A stretch of DNA of 64,000 nucleotides, taken from Foliimonas ilicis (GTDB lineage: Bacteria; Pseudomonadota; Alphaproteobacteria; Rhizobiales; Rhizobiaceae). The notes under the pieces were generated by a model. That model made no database searches. It was not told the origin of the DNA and saw only the letters and a program-made list of their open reading frames with translations. Position numbers and translations under genes: made by a program. The stretch's first letter is position 1; each line of letters starts with the position of its first letter. The stretch is from assembly GCF_039939195.1 (NCBI RefSeq), contig NZ_JBDUUH010000014.1, positions 62,001 through 126,000 of the forward strand, read 5' to 3'. Shown piece by piece: positions 51,841 through 60,477 of this stretch.

Positions 51841-52443
51841 CAGGCTCAGTCCTATAGCGGCCATTACCAGGCCGATGAGAAGATCGAGCACCCGCCATGC
51901 CGCGGGCCGGGCAAAGACCGGCTGCAGCAATCGGGCGCCGTAACCCAGACCGAAGAACCAGACGAAGGACGCGACCACCGCACCTGCCCCATAGGCCGTG
52001 CGGGCAGAGCCTTCGTAACGCGCCGAAAGCGAACCCAGCAGGACCACCGTGTCGAGATAGACATGCGGGTTCAGGAAGGTGAAGGCGAGGCAAGTGCCGA
52101 TTGCGGCCTTCAGGCTGCCGCCTGTGTTATTTGCGGCCTGCATGGCCGATGGCTTCATCGCCCGCCTGAAGGCGATTGCCGCATAGGCAAACAGAAACAC
52201 CGCACCGCCAAGCGTCACGAACCAGATCAAACTCGGCGAAGTCGAGATCAGCGTGCCAAGGCCTGCAACACCGGCGACAATCAGCAGCGCATCCGCCAGA
52301 GCGCAAATCAGGCACAGAATGAAGACGTGCTGGCGCAGCAGCCCTTGACGCAGAATGAACGCGTTCTGCGCGCCAATCGCGATTATCAGCGACCCACCAA
52401 GCAAAAAGCCTGACAATGCAGGCGCAAACATTTCAAAATTCAT
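51817..52443 (-). CDS. LysE/ArgO family amino acid exporter
   Basis: The 208-aa membrane protein has six hydrophobic segments and the LysE hallmark GAQNAFILRQGLLRQH (residues 23-38) and FLNPHVYLDTVVLLGS. ArgO/LysE members export basic amino acids such as arginine or lysine. The ATG at 52443 is used; the open frame upstream runs into the SRAP gene. It starts 11 bases after that gene. Confidence 0.93.
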   Translation of the reverse strand: MNFEMFAPALSGFLLGGSLIIAIGAQNAFILRQGLLRQHVFILCLICALADALLIVAGVAGLGTLISTSPSLIWFVTLGGAVFLFAYAAIAFRRAMKPSAMQAANNTGGSLKAAIGTCLAFTFLNPHVYLDTVVLLGSLSARYEGSARTAYGAGAVVASFVWFFGLGYGARLLQPVFARPAAWRVLDLLIGLVMAAIGLSLLSRLASG

Positions 52444-52454
52444 GTGTTCGGGCT

Positions 52455-53210
52455 CTAAAACAGAGACATCTGCTGGTCGGATGGCTTGGGCTTCGCAGGC
52501 TGCGCGACAGGATCTTTCGGCTCGACACGCTCCTGCAAATCCGCCCCGACATTCGCAACCTTGTTGACCTTGTCGGAAACCGGAATGGCTTCGAAAAAGC
52601 CCGGATCGGCTGGTTTCAGAAGATCGGCCACATCGCGCGGCTCCTGCGTGCGGCAGTCCAGCCAGCACGAAAAATCCTGTTGCGCGATGACGATCGGCAT
52701 GCGGCCGTGGATATGGCCGATGTCGTCATTGGCGCGCGTGGTCAGGATCGCGCCCGTGTCCATCTCCGATCCGCCGGCTTCCGCATAGGTTTCCATCAGG
52801 CCAGCAAAGGCGATCAGCCCGCCATTTTTTGGCCGGATCCAATAGGCTTGCCCCTTGCCGCCGCTGTTCTGCTGCCATTCGTAAAAACCGGAAGCCGGGA
52901 TCAGCGCCCGCCGGTGGCGCATAGCCGTTCGGAACGAGGCCTTTGTGGCCGCAGTTTCCGAGCGCGCATTGAACAGAAGCGGGAAATCCTTCGGGTCTTT
53001 AACCCAGGAAGGCAGCAATCCCCAGCGAACGAGATAGGGCTGGCGATCCGGCATATTCGATCCCGGCGGCCTCGACGGACCGGATGTGACGAGCAGGATC
53101 GGCTGCGTCGGCGCGATGTTGTAGCGTGGCGGAAACGCTTCAAGCTCGGTCGTTCCGAGAAATGTCTCGGTCTGCTCGGCAGTGGCGGTCAGTGAAAAAC
53201 GTCCGCACAT
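52455..53210 (-). CDS. SOS response-associated peptidase (SRAP, YedK/HMCES family)
   Basis: The 251-aa SRAP protein starts MCGRFS with the catalytic Cys2 and has FNARSET (Asn81, Arg83), GFYEW (Glu111) and HIHGRMP (His168). Such proteins bond through Cys2 to abasic sites in single-stranded DNA and protect them. All conserved residues are present. The C-terminal 40 residues, ending in PSDQQMSLF, resemble an SSB- or clamp-binding tail (QQMSLF); that is inference. Confidence 0.93.
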   Translation of the reverse strand: MCGRFSLTATAEQTETFLGTTELEAFPPRYNIAPTQPILLVTSGPSRPPGSNMPDRQPYLVRWGLLPSWVKDPKDFPLLFNARSETAATKASFRTAMRHRRALIPASGFYEWQQNSGGKGQAYWIRPKNGGLIAFAGLMETYAEAGGSEMDTGAILTTRANDDIGHIHGRMPIVIAQQDFSCWLDCRTQEPRDVADLLKPADPGFFEAIPVSDKVNKVANVGADLQERVEPKDPVAQPAKPKPSDQQMSLF

Positions 53211-53385
53211 GGCTCAACAACGCTCCAACGAAGAGTTTTCGCGCGCCGGACCATATTCTCCGAGGATTTTCGCTGCAAGATCGCTCATTTTCACATCGTT
53301 GCCGGTGGAAATCGGCTGCTGCAACGTCTAATCCTCTTAAAACGCGGGCAGTCCACCGCTTTCCTCTTCCCGTCAGGATAATTCG

Positions 53386-53796
53386 ATGAGCGAGAGACAA
53401 ATCCTGCCGGCAGTGTCGGTCGCCGCCATTCGCGGAGATAGAGTCTTGCTGGTCAAACGCGCGCGCGCACCATCCAAGGGGCTTTACGCGTTTCCGGGTG
53501 GACGGGTCGAAGAAGGCGAGACGCTGGAAGAGGCGGCAAAGCGCGAATTGCTTGAGGAAACAGGGCTGGAAGTCACCGAAATCCGGCCTTTCCGGGAGAT
53601 CTACATTTCCGCCGCCGCAGGCGACCGGCCCATCGACTACCGGCTCCAGGTTTTTGCCGGGCTTGCTGCGCCGGGCGAACCGATTGCCGCAGACGATGCG
53701 GAAGAAGCCCGTTTCGTAACGCTTCGCGAGATGGAAGGCATGCAATTGACGGACTCGATCTACGAAATCGCCGAAGAACTAATTCGCAACAGCTAA
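53386..53796 (+). CDS. Nudix hydrolase
   Basis: The 136-aa protein has a perfect Nudix box GX5EX7REUXEEXGU from Gly39 to Leu61 (Arg53, Glu54, Glu57, Glu58). It should hydrolyse a nucleoside diphosphate derivative; the relative order of motifs (LPAVSVAAI at the start) fits ADP-ribose or mutT-like members. It is divergent from the SRAP gene and its stop overlaps the first possible ATG of the next gene (TAATG). Confidence 0.92.
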   Translation: MSERQILPAVSVAAIRGDRVLLVKRARAPSKGLYAFPGGRVEEGETLEEAAKRELLEETGLEVTEIRPFREIYISAAAGDRPIDYRLQVFAGLAAPGEPIAADDAEEARFVTLREMEGMQLTDSIYEIAEELIRNS

Positions 53797-53840
53797 TGAA
53801 TGGCCTTGCGGGCGTCAAAATCTTTGGCCAGAAGTGCCTC

Positions 53841-54200
53841 ATGAACCGCGTCGCGCTCCTTTTGTCGGCATTTCTCATCGCCTCCCCGGCATACGCTGTG
53901 GAGGCACCGTTCGAGCGCGGGCTGATGCGGCTTTCGGAAGTTCTCGGATCGCTGCATTTCCTGCGCAATCTTTGCGGAGAGGAAGGCAGTCGCTGGCGCG
54001 ACCAGATGGAAACGCTGCTTGAAGCAGAAAAACCGGACGTCGAGCGCCGCGCAAGGCTGATCGCCAGTTTCAATCGCGGCTATCGTTCTTTCGAGGGCAC
54101 TTACTCCTCCTGCACATCGTCCGCGACCGAGGCAATCAACCGTTATATCCGCGAAGGAGAGACGCTTACGCGCGACATCGCCGCGAAATACGGCAACTGA
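53841..54200 (+). CDS. TIGR02301-like secreted alphaproteobacterial protein
   Basis: The 119-aa protein has a clean signal peptide (MNRVALLLSAFLIASPAYA/VE) and a helical mature part with two cysteines (LRNLCGEE and YSSCTSS). It looks like the TIGR02301 family of unknown function. An ATG at 53796 would overlap the Nudix stop and add 15 residues before the signal peptide; I prefer 53841. Confidence 0.75.
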   Translation: MNRVALLLSAFLIASPAYAVEAPFERGLMRLSEVLGSLHFLRNLCGEEGSRWRDQMETLLEAEKPDVERRARLIASFNRGYRSFEGTYSSCTSSATEAINRYIREGETLTRDIAAKYGN

Positions 54201-54494
54201 AGAATCACCCGGAATTTGCGGAATCCGGCCAGCCCGATTAGGAGTGCTACAGCCGATTGTGTCATGCCGGACACACTCATTACCTATTCGTTAAGTCGAA
54301 TTTCGCCAGTTAACTTAAACTTTATGTATTGCTATCTGTGGGCGGTGTAATCCGCTACTTTGCAAACTTAGAAATTCGTTGCTTGGTATTAGCGGCTGCT
54401 GGGGAAGATTCGGGCAGAGCGCCGGGAACGAAAGCAAGGGACACGGACTGGCCAGAGTATGCCGGACCGCCACTTGAAAGGGTGGAATGTGAGT

Positions 54495-54752
54495 ATGGAA
54501 CATACAGCGAGTGATATCGACGCCCTTGTACGGGAAGAAAAGCGGCTGACCGCGGTCGAAAATCACAACGAAGCCTGGGCCGAGGGTCTTTCGGCAGGCA
54601 TCGAACCGGAAATCATCGCGGAAGCAGCACTTGCCACCGCTTTCGGCGAAATCCTGCGTTCGCAGGGCGAAAGCGAAGCGCTATCCCTGCTCGACCGAAT
54701 GCGCGAGAAAGTCATTTCCGGCGAATTCGAGCCGTCACTGGTGCGCCACTAG
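54495..54752 (+). CDS. Hypothetical protein (85 aa)
   Basis: An acidic, probably all-helical cytoplasmic protein (DIDALVREEKRLTAVENHNEAW...) with no domain I recognise. The ATG at 54495 follows GGGTGGAATGTGAGT; an ATG at 54459 is in frame. The 294 bases upstream (54201-54494) hold nothing else I can support. Confidence 0.6.
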   Translation: MEHTASDIDALVREEKRLTAVENHNEAWAEGLSAGIEPEIIAEAALATAFGEILRSQGESEALSLLDRMREKVISGEFEPSLVRH

Positions 54753-54854
54753 ATTCAGTGAGCTTGATGGGTCATTGAGTTGGACGGGTTCTGCATGAAT
54801 GTGCGTCCTGCCGGACACAAGCACGATCTATTGCTTTGAATGAACCCCGCAATA

Positions 54855-54899
54855 GTCCGAAAACCGGTTTCCACTTTCAGGTTCGATGTTCTAACACAT
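54855..54899. repeat. Rhizobial interspersed palindrome copy
   Basis: TCCGAAAACCGGTTTCCACTTT followed by the tail GTTCGATGTTCTAACACATT, a pattern common in Hyphomicrobiales genomes. The core AAACCGGTTT is a perfect palindrome. It lies between two hypothetical genes. Confidence 0.6.
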
Positions 54900-54972
54900 T
54901 CTCCTGACGCCTTTTTGTCATAAAAAGCGTATCAAGCCGTCGGAGCAATGACGGCCTGCGGAGATTCGGACC

Positions 54973-55764
54973 ATGCAAAATTCCCCCCTTTCGCGGTCAC
55001 GCGTGATTTTCACAAGCATCGGTGCATCGGCCCTGTTCGGCGCATTGCTTTGCACATCGATGCTTTATACGACCGCGCCCGCTTCGGCGCTCAGCGAAAT
55101 CAAGCGTGAGGAATTGCCGGCCGCTTCCGGATCGGGTCAAGACAACTCTGTTCCCTTCCCCGATCCTGTGCAGACCGTGCCGCCCGCAGAAAGCGACCCT
55201 GAGACGCCCGCACCTGCCGCGCCTGATCAGGTCGCACCCGAAATGGACGACGATGCCGACAGCGTCGCCCGCCCGCATCTCGATCCCAACGAGCCCCTGC
55301 CAGAAATTCAATACGACCTTGCAAAGCTGCCGGAAGCAGTGCGCCGCATGCACGATCTGATCGTCGAGGCTGCAAAGACCGGCGACATCGAAAAACTGCG
55401 TCCGCTGGTGGGTATCGGCGATGACGCGACGCAGCTCTCCTTGAGCGAAGTCGATGGCGACCCGATCGAGTTCCTGAAAGGACTTTCCGGTGATTCGGAG
55501 GGCCAGGAAATCCTGGCCATTCTGGAAGAAACGCTTGGTGCCGGTTATGTGCATCTCGACGCCGGAACGCCGCAGGAGCTTTACGTCTGGCCCTATTTCT
55601 TCGCCGTCCCCCTGGAAAAACTCGACCCGCGCCAGCGCGTGGAGCTGTTCAAGCTCGTGACCGCCGGGGACTATGAAGATATGAAAGCCTTCGGCACCTA
55701 TACGTTTTATCGCGCTGGGATTACGCCTGCCGGGGAGTGGACGTTTTTTGTAGCGGGTGAGTGA
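54973..55764 (+). CDS. Exported hypothetical protein with Pro/Ala/Asp-rich linker
   Basis: The 263-aa protein has an N-terminal hydrophobic signal or anchor (ASALFGALLCTSMLY, residues 18-32), a disordered acidic Pro-rich linker (about 45-105), and a compact C-terminal domain (KLPEAVRRMHDLIVEAAKTG to the end). I recognise this as a conserved unnamed rhizobial protein, without known function. GGAG lies nine bases before the ATG. Confidence 0.75.
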   Translation: MQNSPLSRSRVIFTSIGASALFGALLCTSMLYTTAPASALSEIKREELPAASGSGQDNSVPFPDPVQTVPPAESDPETPAPAAPDQVAPEMDDDADSVARPHLDPNEPLPEIQYDLAKLPEAVRRMHDLIVEAAKTGDIEKLRPLVGIGDDATQLSLSEVDGDPIEFLKGLSGDSEGQEILAILEETLGAGYVHLDAGTPQELYVWPYFFAVPLEKLDPRQRVELFKLVTAGDYEDMKAFGTYTFYRAGITPAGEWTFFVAGE

Positions 55765-55778
55765 GGCTCAAATTTGGA

Positions 55779-55823
55779 GTGTGCGCTTCGAGGCTCGCTT
55801 CGCTCGCACATCAGGGTGAGGGA
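55779..55823. repeat. REP-like repeat, left member of an inverted pair
   Basis: Contains GTGCGCTTCGAGGCTCGCTTCGCTCGCACATCAGGGTGAGGGA, given in pieces: CTTCGAGGCTCGC, TTCGCTCGCAC, CAGGGTGAGGGA. Its reverse complement matches the copy at 56390-56437. Confidence 0.75.
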
Positions 55824-55899
55824 AGTTAGCGCATCTCAATTTTGAGAGGAACAAATGCCACGATGAGGGGTGATTCTATCTCTGATAGCTCTGAGAGTA

Positions 55900-56277
55900 T
55901 CAGGGCCTAATCGTACCCTGATGGAAAAGCATCTGCCATTTAACGCCGTTGTGCTTCCAGACCGAGCTTCGTAACACGCGCCGCTTCGTGCCATCATGAT
56001 ATGAGCGCTCTGTCTCGTAGGTCAAAAGCACCGCATCATGTGAGATGGACACCATGGCGTAATTGGCTGCTTTGAGGTCACTGCTCTCATCGTCCTGCGT
56101 TAGAAGATCAATGATTTCTGCCCGGTCATATATCCTGCCTGATGCTCCGAATTCTACAAATTCTTCTGCGAGCAATGCTTCAACAGCTTCCTTGCAGCGC
56201 CTAATTTCCGGGCGGTGAAGGGCTTCTTCGAGAGATTGGATTTCGCTAAGCTCAGGAAGGTTGGTCAGGGTTGGCAA
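55900..56277 (-). CDS. DUF4440 / SnoaL-like NTF2-fold protein
   Basis: The 125-aa protein is of the DUF4440 type: EEALHRPEIR, LLAEEFVEFGASGRIYDRAEIIDLL (in outline), and the final YETERSYHDGTKRRVLRSSVWKHNGVKWQMLFHQGT (in outline). NTF2-fold proteins bind small molecules or act as simple enzymes; no function can be assigned. The frame opens with TTG at 56277 with a poorly spaced ribosome site, so the start is doubtful. GC content is clearly below the neighbours, and an inverted repeat pair frames the gene, which suggests acquisition. Confidence 0.75.
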   Translation of the reverse strand: MPTLTNLPELSEIQSLEEALHRPEIRRCKEAVEALLAEEFVEFGASGRIYDRAEIIDLLTQDDESSDLKAANYAMVSISHDAVLLTYETERSYHDGTKRRVLRSSVWKHNGVKWQMLFHQGTIRP

Positions 56278-56389
56278 ACTCCGTTGGCATGCAGCATCGA
56301 TTTACCCACGTTGCCTCACGCCACGCAATGATGAGCCATGCTTCTCGTCGCTTTGTGGCGCGCTCGAATACCGCTTAAATCTCCACAAG

Positions 56390-56437
56390 CTCCCTCATCC
56401 TGAGGTGCGAGCTAAGCGAGCTTCGAAGGACGCACTC
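56390..56437. repeat. REP-like repeat, right member of an inverted pair
   Basis: TCCCTCATCCTGAGGTGCG, AGCTAAGCGAGC, TTCGAAGGACGCAC: the inverted counterpart of 55779-55823. This CCTCATCCTGAGG...CGAAGGA pattern is a widespread rhizobial interspersed repeat. It abuts the stop codon of the dihydroorotase gene. Confidence 0.75.
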
Positions 56438-56439
56438 CC

Positions 56440-57771
56440 TTAAACAGGCAGTGCCTCGGAAAACTCTACCGGCTTGCCCTGCCCCGGTGTCACGATCTCA
56501 CCCTGCCACATCACGCGATTGCCGCGGATGAAGGTGCCGACCGGCCAGCCGGTGATCTGCTTGCCATGGTATGGCGTCCAGCCTGCCCTCGAGCCTGCCT
56601 GCTCGTTGGTGATCGTCTCGCGGCGTTTGAGGTCGACGACCGTGAAATCGGCGTCGTAACCGACGGCAACACGCCCCTTGCGGGCCATGCCGAACAGGCG
56701 ATTGGGGCCGTGGCTCGACAAATCCACGAAGCGCTCAATGCTGAGGCGCCCGGCATTCACATGGTCCAGCATGATCGGGACCAGCGTCTGCACGCCCGTC
56801 ATGCCCGATGGCGAGGCTGGATAGGGCTTTGCCTTTTCCTCAAGCGTATGCGGCGCATGGTCGGAGCCCAGCACGTCGACGATGCCCTGCGAAATGCCTT
56901 CCCATATGCCGTCGCGATGGCGCGGGCTGCGCACCGGCGGGTTCATCTGGATCAGCGTGCCGAGGCTCGCATAATCGTCGGACGAAAGAGTCAGGTGATG
57001 CGGTGTCGCCTCGCAGCTCGCGACATCCTTGTTTGCCGCGAGGAAGGCGATTTCCTCAGCCGTGGAAATATGCAGCACGTGAATGCGCGCGCGGGTTTCG
57101 CGAGCAATGCGCACCAGCCGCTCCGTGCATTGCAGGGCGGCGATCTCGTCGCGCCAGACCGGATGCGAGGATGGGTCGTTTTCAATGCGCTCGCCAAGGC
57201 GTTCGTTCAGCCGGTACTCGTCTTCCGAATGGAAGGCGGCGCGGCGGCGGGTGTTGCGCAGGATGGAGGCTACACCCTCATCATCCTCGACCAGCAAATT
57301 GCCGGTGGACGAGCCCATGAAAACCTTGATGCCTGCTGCACCCGGCAGCCGTTCCAGTTCGGCGACATCCGGGGCATTTTCGCGCGTGCCGCCAACCCAG
57401 AAGGCAAAATCGCAATGCATACGGTTCGTGGCGCGGCCAATCTTGTCGGCGAGCGCTTCGGCGCTGGTGGTCAAAGGCTTGGTGTTCGGCATCTCGAAGA
57501 CGGCAGTAACACCGCCGAGGACGGCTGCGCGCGAACCTGTCTCGAGGTCTTCCTTATCCTCGAGACCCGGCTCACGGAAATGGACCTGACTGTCGACCAC
57601 GCCCGGCAGAATGTGCAGGCCGGTGCAGTCCACCACTTCTCCTGCGGAGGCGCGTGACAGATCGCCCATCTGCGCAATGCGCCCGGCGACGACGCCGATG
57701 TCGCGGAGGCCCACGCCGTCATGATTGACGACGATGCCGCCCTTGAGAATGATGTCGAAGGTTTGTGTCAT
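56440..57771 (-). CDS. pyrC: Dihydroorotase-like amidohydrolase
   Basis: A 443-aa amidohydrolase related to class I dihydroorotase (third step of pyrimidine synthesis). It has the carboxylated-lysine region GIKVFMGSS (Lys149), HVLHIS (His234), TPHHLT and LGSDHAPH (Asp304). The first metal motif, normally DxHxHFREPG, reads DSQVHFREPG, so the first ligand is Gln62 in place of His. I believe this form is widespread in alphaproteobacteria. I choose the ATG at 57771 following GGAACGAG. Confidence 0.88.
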   Translation of the reverse strand: MTQTFDIILKGGIVVNHDGVGLRDIGVVAGRIAQMGDLSRASAGEVVDCTGLHILPGVVDSQVHFREPGLEDKEDLETGSRAAVLGGVTAVFEMPNTKPLTTSAEALADKIGRATNRMHCDFAFWVGGTRENAPDVAELERLPGAAGIKVFMGSSTGNLLVEDDEGVASILRNTRRRAAFHSEDEYRLNERLGERIENDPSSHPVWRDEIAALQCTERLVRIARETRARIHVLHISTAEEIAFLAANKDVASCEATPHHLTLSSDDYASLGTLIQMNPPVRSPRHRDGIWEGISQGIVDVLGSDHAPHTLEEKAKPYPASPSGMTGVQTLVPIMLDHVNAGRLSIERFVDLSSHGPNRLFGMARKGRVAVGYDADFTVVDLKRRETITNEQAGSRAGWTPYHGKQITGWPVGTFIRGNRVMWQGEIVTPGQGKPVEFSEALPV

Positions 57772-57841
57772 CTCGTTCCGGCCCTTGCTCGCGTGGTCCA
57801 CGCGGCTTACGTAATGACCGAAGAATTTGCAAGGTTAAGCC

Positions 57842-58705
57842 ATGCCATCCGTCAATCTGAACGACCGCGCCATCATCTCCATATCGGGACCGGATGCGGA
57901 ACATTTTCTGCAGAATATTCTGACCACCGATCTCGACGCGCTCAAAAATGGCGAGGCGAAAGCCGGTGCGCTTTTGGCGCCGCAAGGCAAGATCATGTTC
58001 GATTTCCTGATTTCGCGCGCCGGAGAAAATGCATTGCGGATCGACTGCCGCGCCGATGTGGCCGATGATTTCATTCGCCGCTTGATGCTTTACCGGCTGC
58101 GCGCGAAGGCGGAAATTTCCAAACAGGAACAGCCGCTTGTGCAAGTTTCGTGGGGAGATGATTCAAACGCTTCGCGCGATGATTCAACCACCGTTCGCGA
58201 TACGCGCTTTTCGGCAATCGAGGTTTTCCGGAATTACGGTGAGGCCGCAACAGGTTCTGACGATATCGCGCTTTGGAACGGTTTGAGAATCGCCCACGGC
58301 GTTGCCGAAAGCGGCAGCGACTATGCGCTTGGCGATGCGTTTCCGCATGATGTGCTGCTCGACCAGACCGATGGCGTCGGCTTCCGAAAGGGCTGTTACA
58401 TCGGGCAGGAAGTCGTGTCGCGCATGCAGCATCGGGGTACTGCGCGGCGGCGCGTTCTGCTTGTGGAAAGCGATGCGACATTGCCCGATGCCGGAGCGGA
58501 TATTTCGGTGAACGGCCGCACCGTCGGCACGCTCGGTTCGGTCGATGGCACGCACGGTCTCGCAATCGCGCGCATCGACCGGGTGAAAGACGCGATGGAT
58601 GCAGGCGCACCGATCGAGGCAGGCGGCGTGACGCTTACGCTCTCCATTCCGGCATGGGCGCGCTTCACCTTTCCGCAGGCCGCGAGCGGCACGGAGGATT
58701 CCTGA
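57842..58705 (+). CDS. ygfZ: tRNA-modifying protein YgfZ-like, folate-binding
   Basis: The 287-aa GcvT-like protein carries the YgfZ signature KGCYIGQE (residues 183-190, with essential Cys185). YgfZ/IBA57 supports Fe-S enzymes such as the methylthiotransferase MiaB through a tetrahydrofolate-bound site. It is divergent from pyrC; the TGA stop shares a base with the next ATG. Confidence 0.92.
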   Translation: MPSVNLNDRAIISISGPDAEHFLQNILTTDLDALKNGEAKAGALLAPQGKIMFDFLISRAGENALRIDCRADVADDFIRRLMLYRLRAKAEISKQEQPLVQVSWGDDSNASRDDSTTVRDTRFSAIEVFRNYGEAATGSDDIALWNGLRIAHGVAESGSDYALGDAFPHDVLLDQTDGVGFRKGCYIGQEVVSRMQHRGTARRRVLLVESDATLPDAGADISVNGRTVGTLGSVDGTHGLAIARIDRVKDAMDAGAPIEAGGVTLTLSIPAWARFTFPQAASGTEDS

Positions 58706-59313
58706 TGGCCGACAAGGCCGGTGCGCCGGTCCGTGCCTGGCAGCGCATGCTTTCGGGCAGGCGGCTCGATCTGCTCGACCCCTCGCCGCTCGACATCGAA
58801 ATCTCCGACATTGCACATGGGCTTGCCCGCGTGGCACGCTGGAACGGGCAGACGTCAGGCGACCACGCCTTTTCCGTCGCGCAGCATTCGCTGCTGGTCG
58901 AAGCGATTTTCTCCGACATCGTGAAAGATGCTTCGCCCGATGCAAGACTGGCCGCACTTCTGCACGACGCACCCGAATATGTGATCGGCGACATGATCTC
59001 GCCTTTCAAATCCGTGGTCGGCGGCGGTTACAAGATCGTTGAAGAGCGACTGCAACGCGCCGTGCATGTTCGTTTTTCGCTGCCGGTTTCCATCGGCGAG
59101 AAGCTGAAGAAAGACATCAAGCGTGCCGATCAAATCGCCGCCTATTTCGAATCGGTCACGCTGGCGGGCTTTTCGGCAGGCGAAGCCTCACAGTTTTTCG
59201 GACGGCCGCGCGGGATTAGCGCCGAGCGATACGATCTCGCATGCAAGCCGACGAAGGCAGTCGAGACCGCGTTTCTCAAGCGGTTTTCAGCGATAGAAAA
59301 ATTGCGCGCATAG
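58705..59313 (+). CDS. HD-domain hydrolase (YfbR-like)
   Basis: The 202-aa HD protein has GQTSGDHAFSVAQHSLLV (His61), AALLHDAPEYVIGD (His87, Asp88) and a distal Asp in DIKRADQIA, matching 5'-deoxynucleotidase YfbR or related HD hydrolases. The start overlaps ygfZ by one base, so the two are coupled. Confidence 0.9.
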   Translation: MADKAGAPVRAWQRMLSGRRLDLLDPSPLDIEISDIAHGLARVARWNGQTSGDHAFSVAQHSLLVEAIFSDIVKDASPDARLAALLHDAPEYVIGDMISPFKSVVGGGYKIVEERLQRAVHVRFSLPVSIGEKLKKDIKRADQIAAYFESVTLAGFSAGEASQFFGRPRGISAERYDLACKPTKAVETAFLKRFSAIEKLRA

Positions 59314-59351
59314 TTCTTGCGCGAAACCCATTCGTCTCTTAATAAAGACGA

Positions 59352-59918
59352 ATGGGCACTATAGTAGATAGATCGAACACGCAGATTGCGAAGCGCATTC
59401 GCCTTGAGCGCGAAATGCGGGGCTGGTCGCTTGCCGAACTGGCAGAACGCTCCGAGGTTTCCAAGGCGGCGATCAGCAAGATCGAGCGTGAGGAAACCAG
59501 CCCGACGGCAACGGTTCTCGTGCGGCTGGCTGGCGCATTCGATCTGACGCTTGCCGGGCTTTTGCTGCGCGCCGAGGGCGAAGGCGAACGCCTGACCAGA
59601 GCCGACGACCAGCCGATCTGGCGCGACCCTGCGACTGGTTATCTGCGCCGACAGGTGTTTGCGCGGCCGGACCATCCATTGGAAGTGGTCGAGGTGGAAT
59701 TGCCCGCCGGACAGCGCGTCGTGCTGCCCGCGTCTTCTTATGCGCAAATCCGTCAGATCATCCGTGTCGTTTCCGGCGCACTCACCATCATCGAAGGCGG
59801 CGAGCGGCATGAGCTTGCCACAGGAGATTGTCTAGGCTTCGGCCCGCCGTCCGAAGTGACGATCGCCAATGAACAAACCGTCGCCTGCACATATCTTGTC
59901 GCCCTCACCCGGAGCTAA
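59352..59918 (+). CDS. XRE family regulator with C-terminal cupin domain
   Basis: The 188-aa protein has an N-terminal helix-turn-helix (IAKRIRLEREMRGWSLAEL and EVSKAAISKIEREETSP, residues 12-51) and a C-terminal cupin (about 105-185, QRVVLPAS and HELATGDCLGFG). Such HTH-cupin proteins act as ligand-sensing repressors. It is four bases ahead of a GNAT gene with a TTG start, so it probably controls its own operon with that enzyme. Confidence 0.92.
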   Translation: MGTIVDRSNTQIAKRIRLEREMRGWSLAELAERSEVSKAAISKIEREETSPTATVLVRLAGAFDLTLAGLLLRAEGEGERLTRADDQPIWRDPATGYLRRQVFARPDHPLEVVEVELPAGQRVVLPASSYAQIRQIIRVVSGALTIIEGGERHELATGDCLGFGPPSEVTIANEQTVACTYLVALTRS

Positions 59919-59922
59919 TTCC

Positions 59923-60477
59923 TTGTCCGCAATCGCAATCCGCCCGCTGACCGCCACGCCTGACATTCGCGCAGCACTCGGTGAAATTCTGATCGAAGTG
60001 GTCGCCAATGGCGGTTCGGTCAGTTTCATGCATCCGCTCTCCAAGGCGGATGCAGAGGCGTTCTGGGCCGGGGCGCTGGCCGCGGCGGATCGCGGCGAAC
60101 GCGTCGTGCTTGGTGCGTATGACGGCGATTTTCTGGTTGGAACGGTCAGCCTGTTGCTCGACTTACCACCAAACCAGCCGCATCGCGCCGAAATCGCGAA
60201 GCTGATGATGCGGATGAGCCATCGCGGACGCGGCGTCGGGTCGGCCTTGATGAAGGCAGCCGAGGAGATCGCAATCGAGCGAAAGCGCACGCTTCTGGTT
60301 CTGGACACGGCAACCGAGGACGGCGCGGCATCGCTTTATGAGCGGCTCGGCTTCATCCGCACCGGAGAAATCCCGGATTTTGCTTTAAAGCCGCATGGCG
60401 GGCTGACGGGTACGATCATTTACTGGAAAAAGATCAGCGCCCCTGCCGCTCCAGGCGATCCAGAAACCACTGCGTAA
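59923..60477 (+). CDS. GNAT family N-acetyltransferase
   Basis: The 184-aa GNAT protein has the acetyl-CoA loop MRMSHRGRGVGSALM and TEDGAASLYERLGFIRTGEIP. I choose the TTG at 59923, preceded by GGAG, because an ATG at 59869 would overlap the regulator by 50 bases. It ends in a 44-base convergent overlap with the RimK-like gene. The acceptor is unknown. Confidence 0.88.
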   Translation: MSAIAIRPLTATPDIRAALGEILIEVVANGGSVSFMHPLSKADAEAFWAGALAAADRGERVVLGAYDGDFLVGTVSLLLDLPPNQPHRAEIAKLMMRMSHRGRGVGSALMKAAEEIAIERKRTLLVLDTATEDGAASLYERLGFIRTGEIPDFALKPHGGLTGTIIYWKKISAPAAPGDPETTA

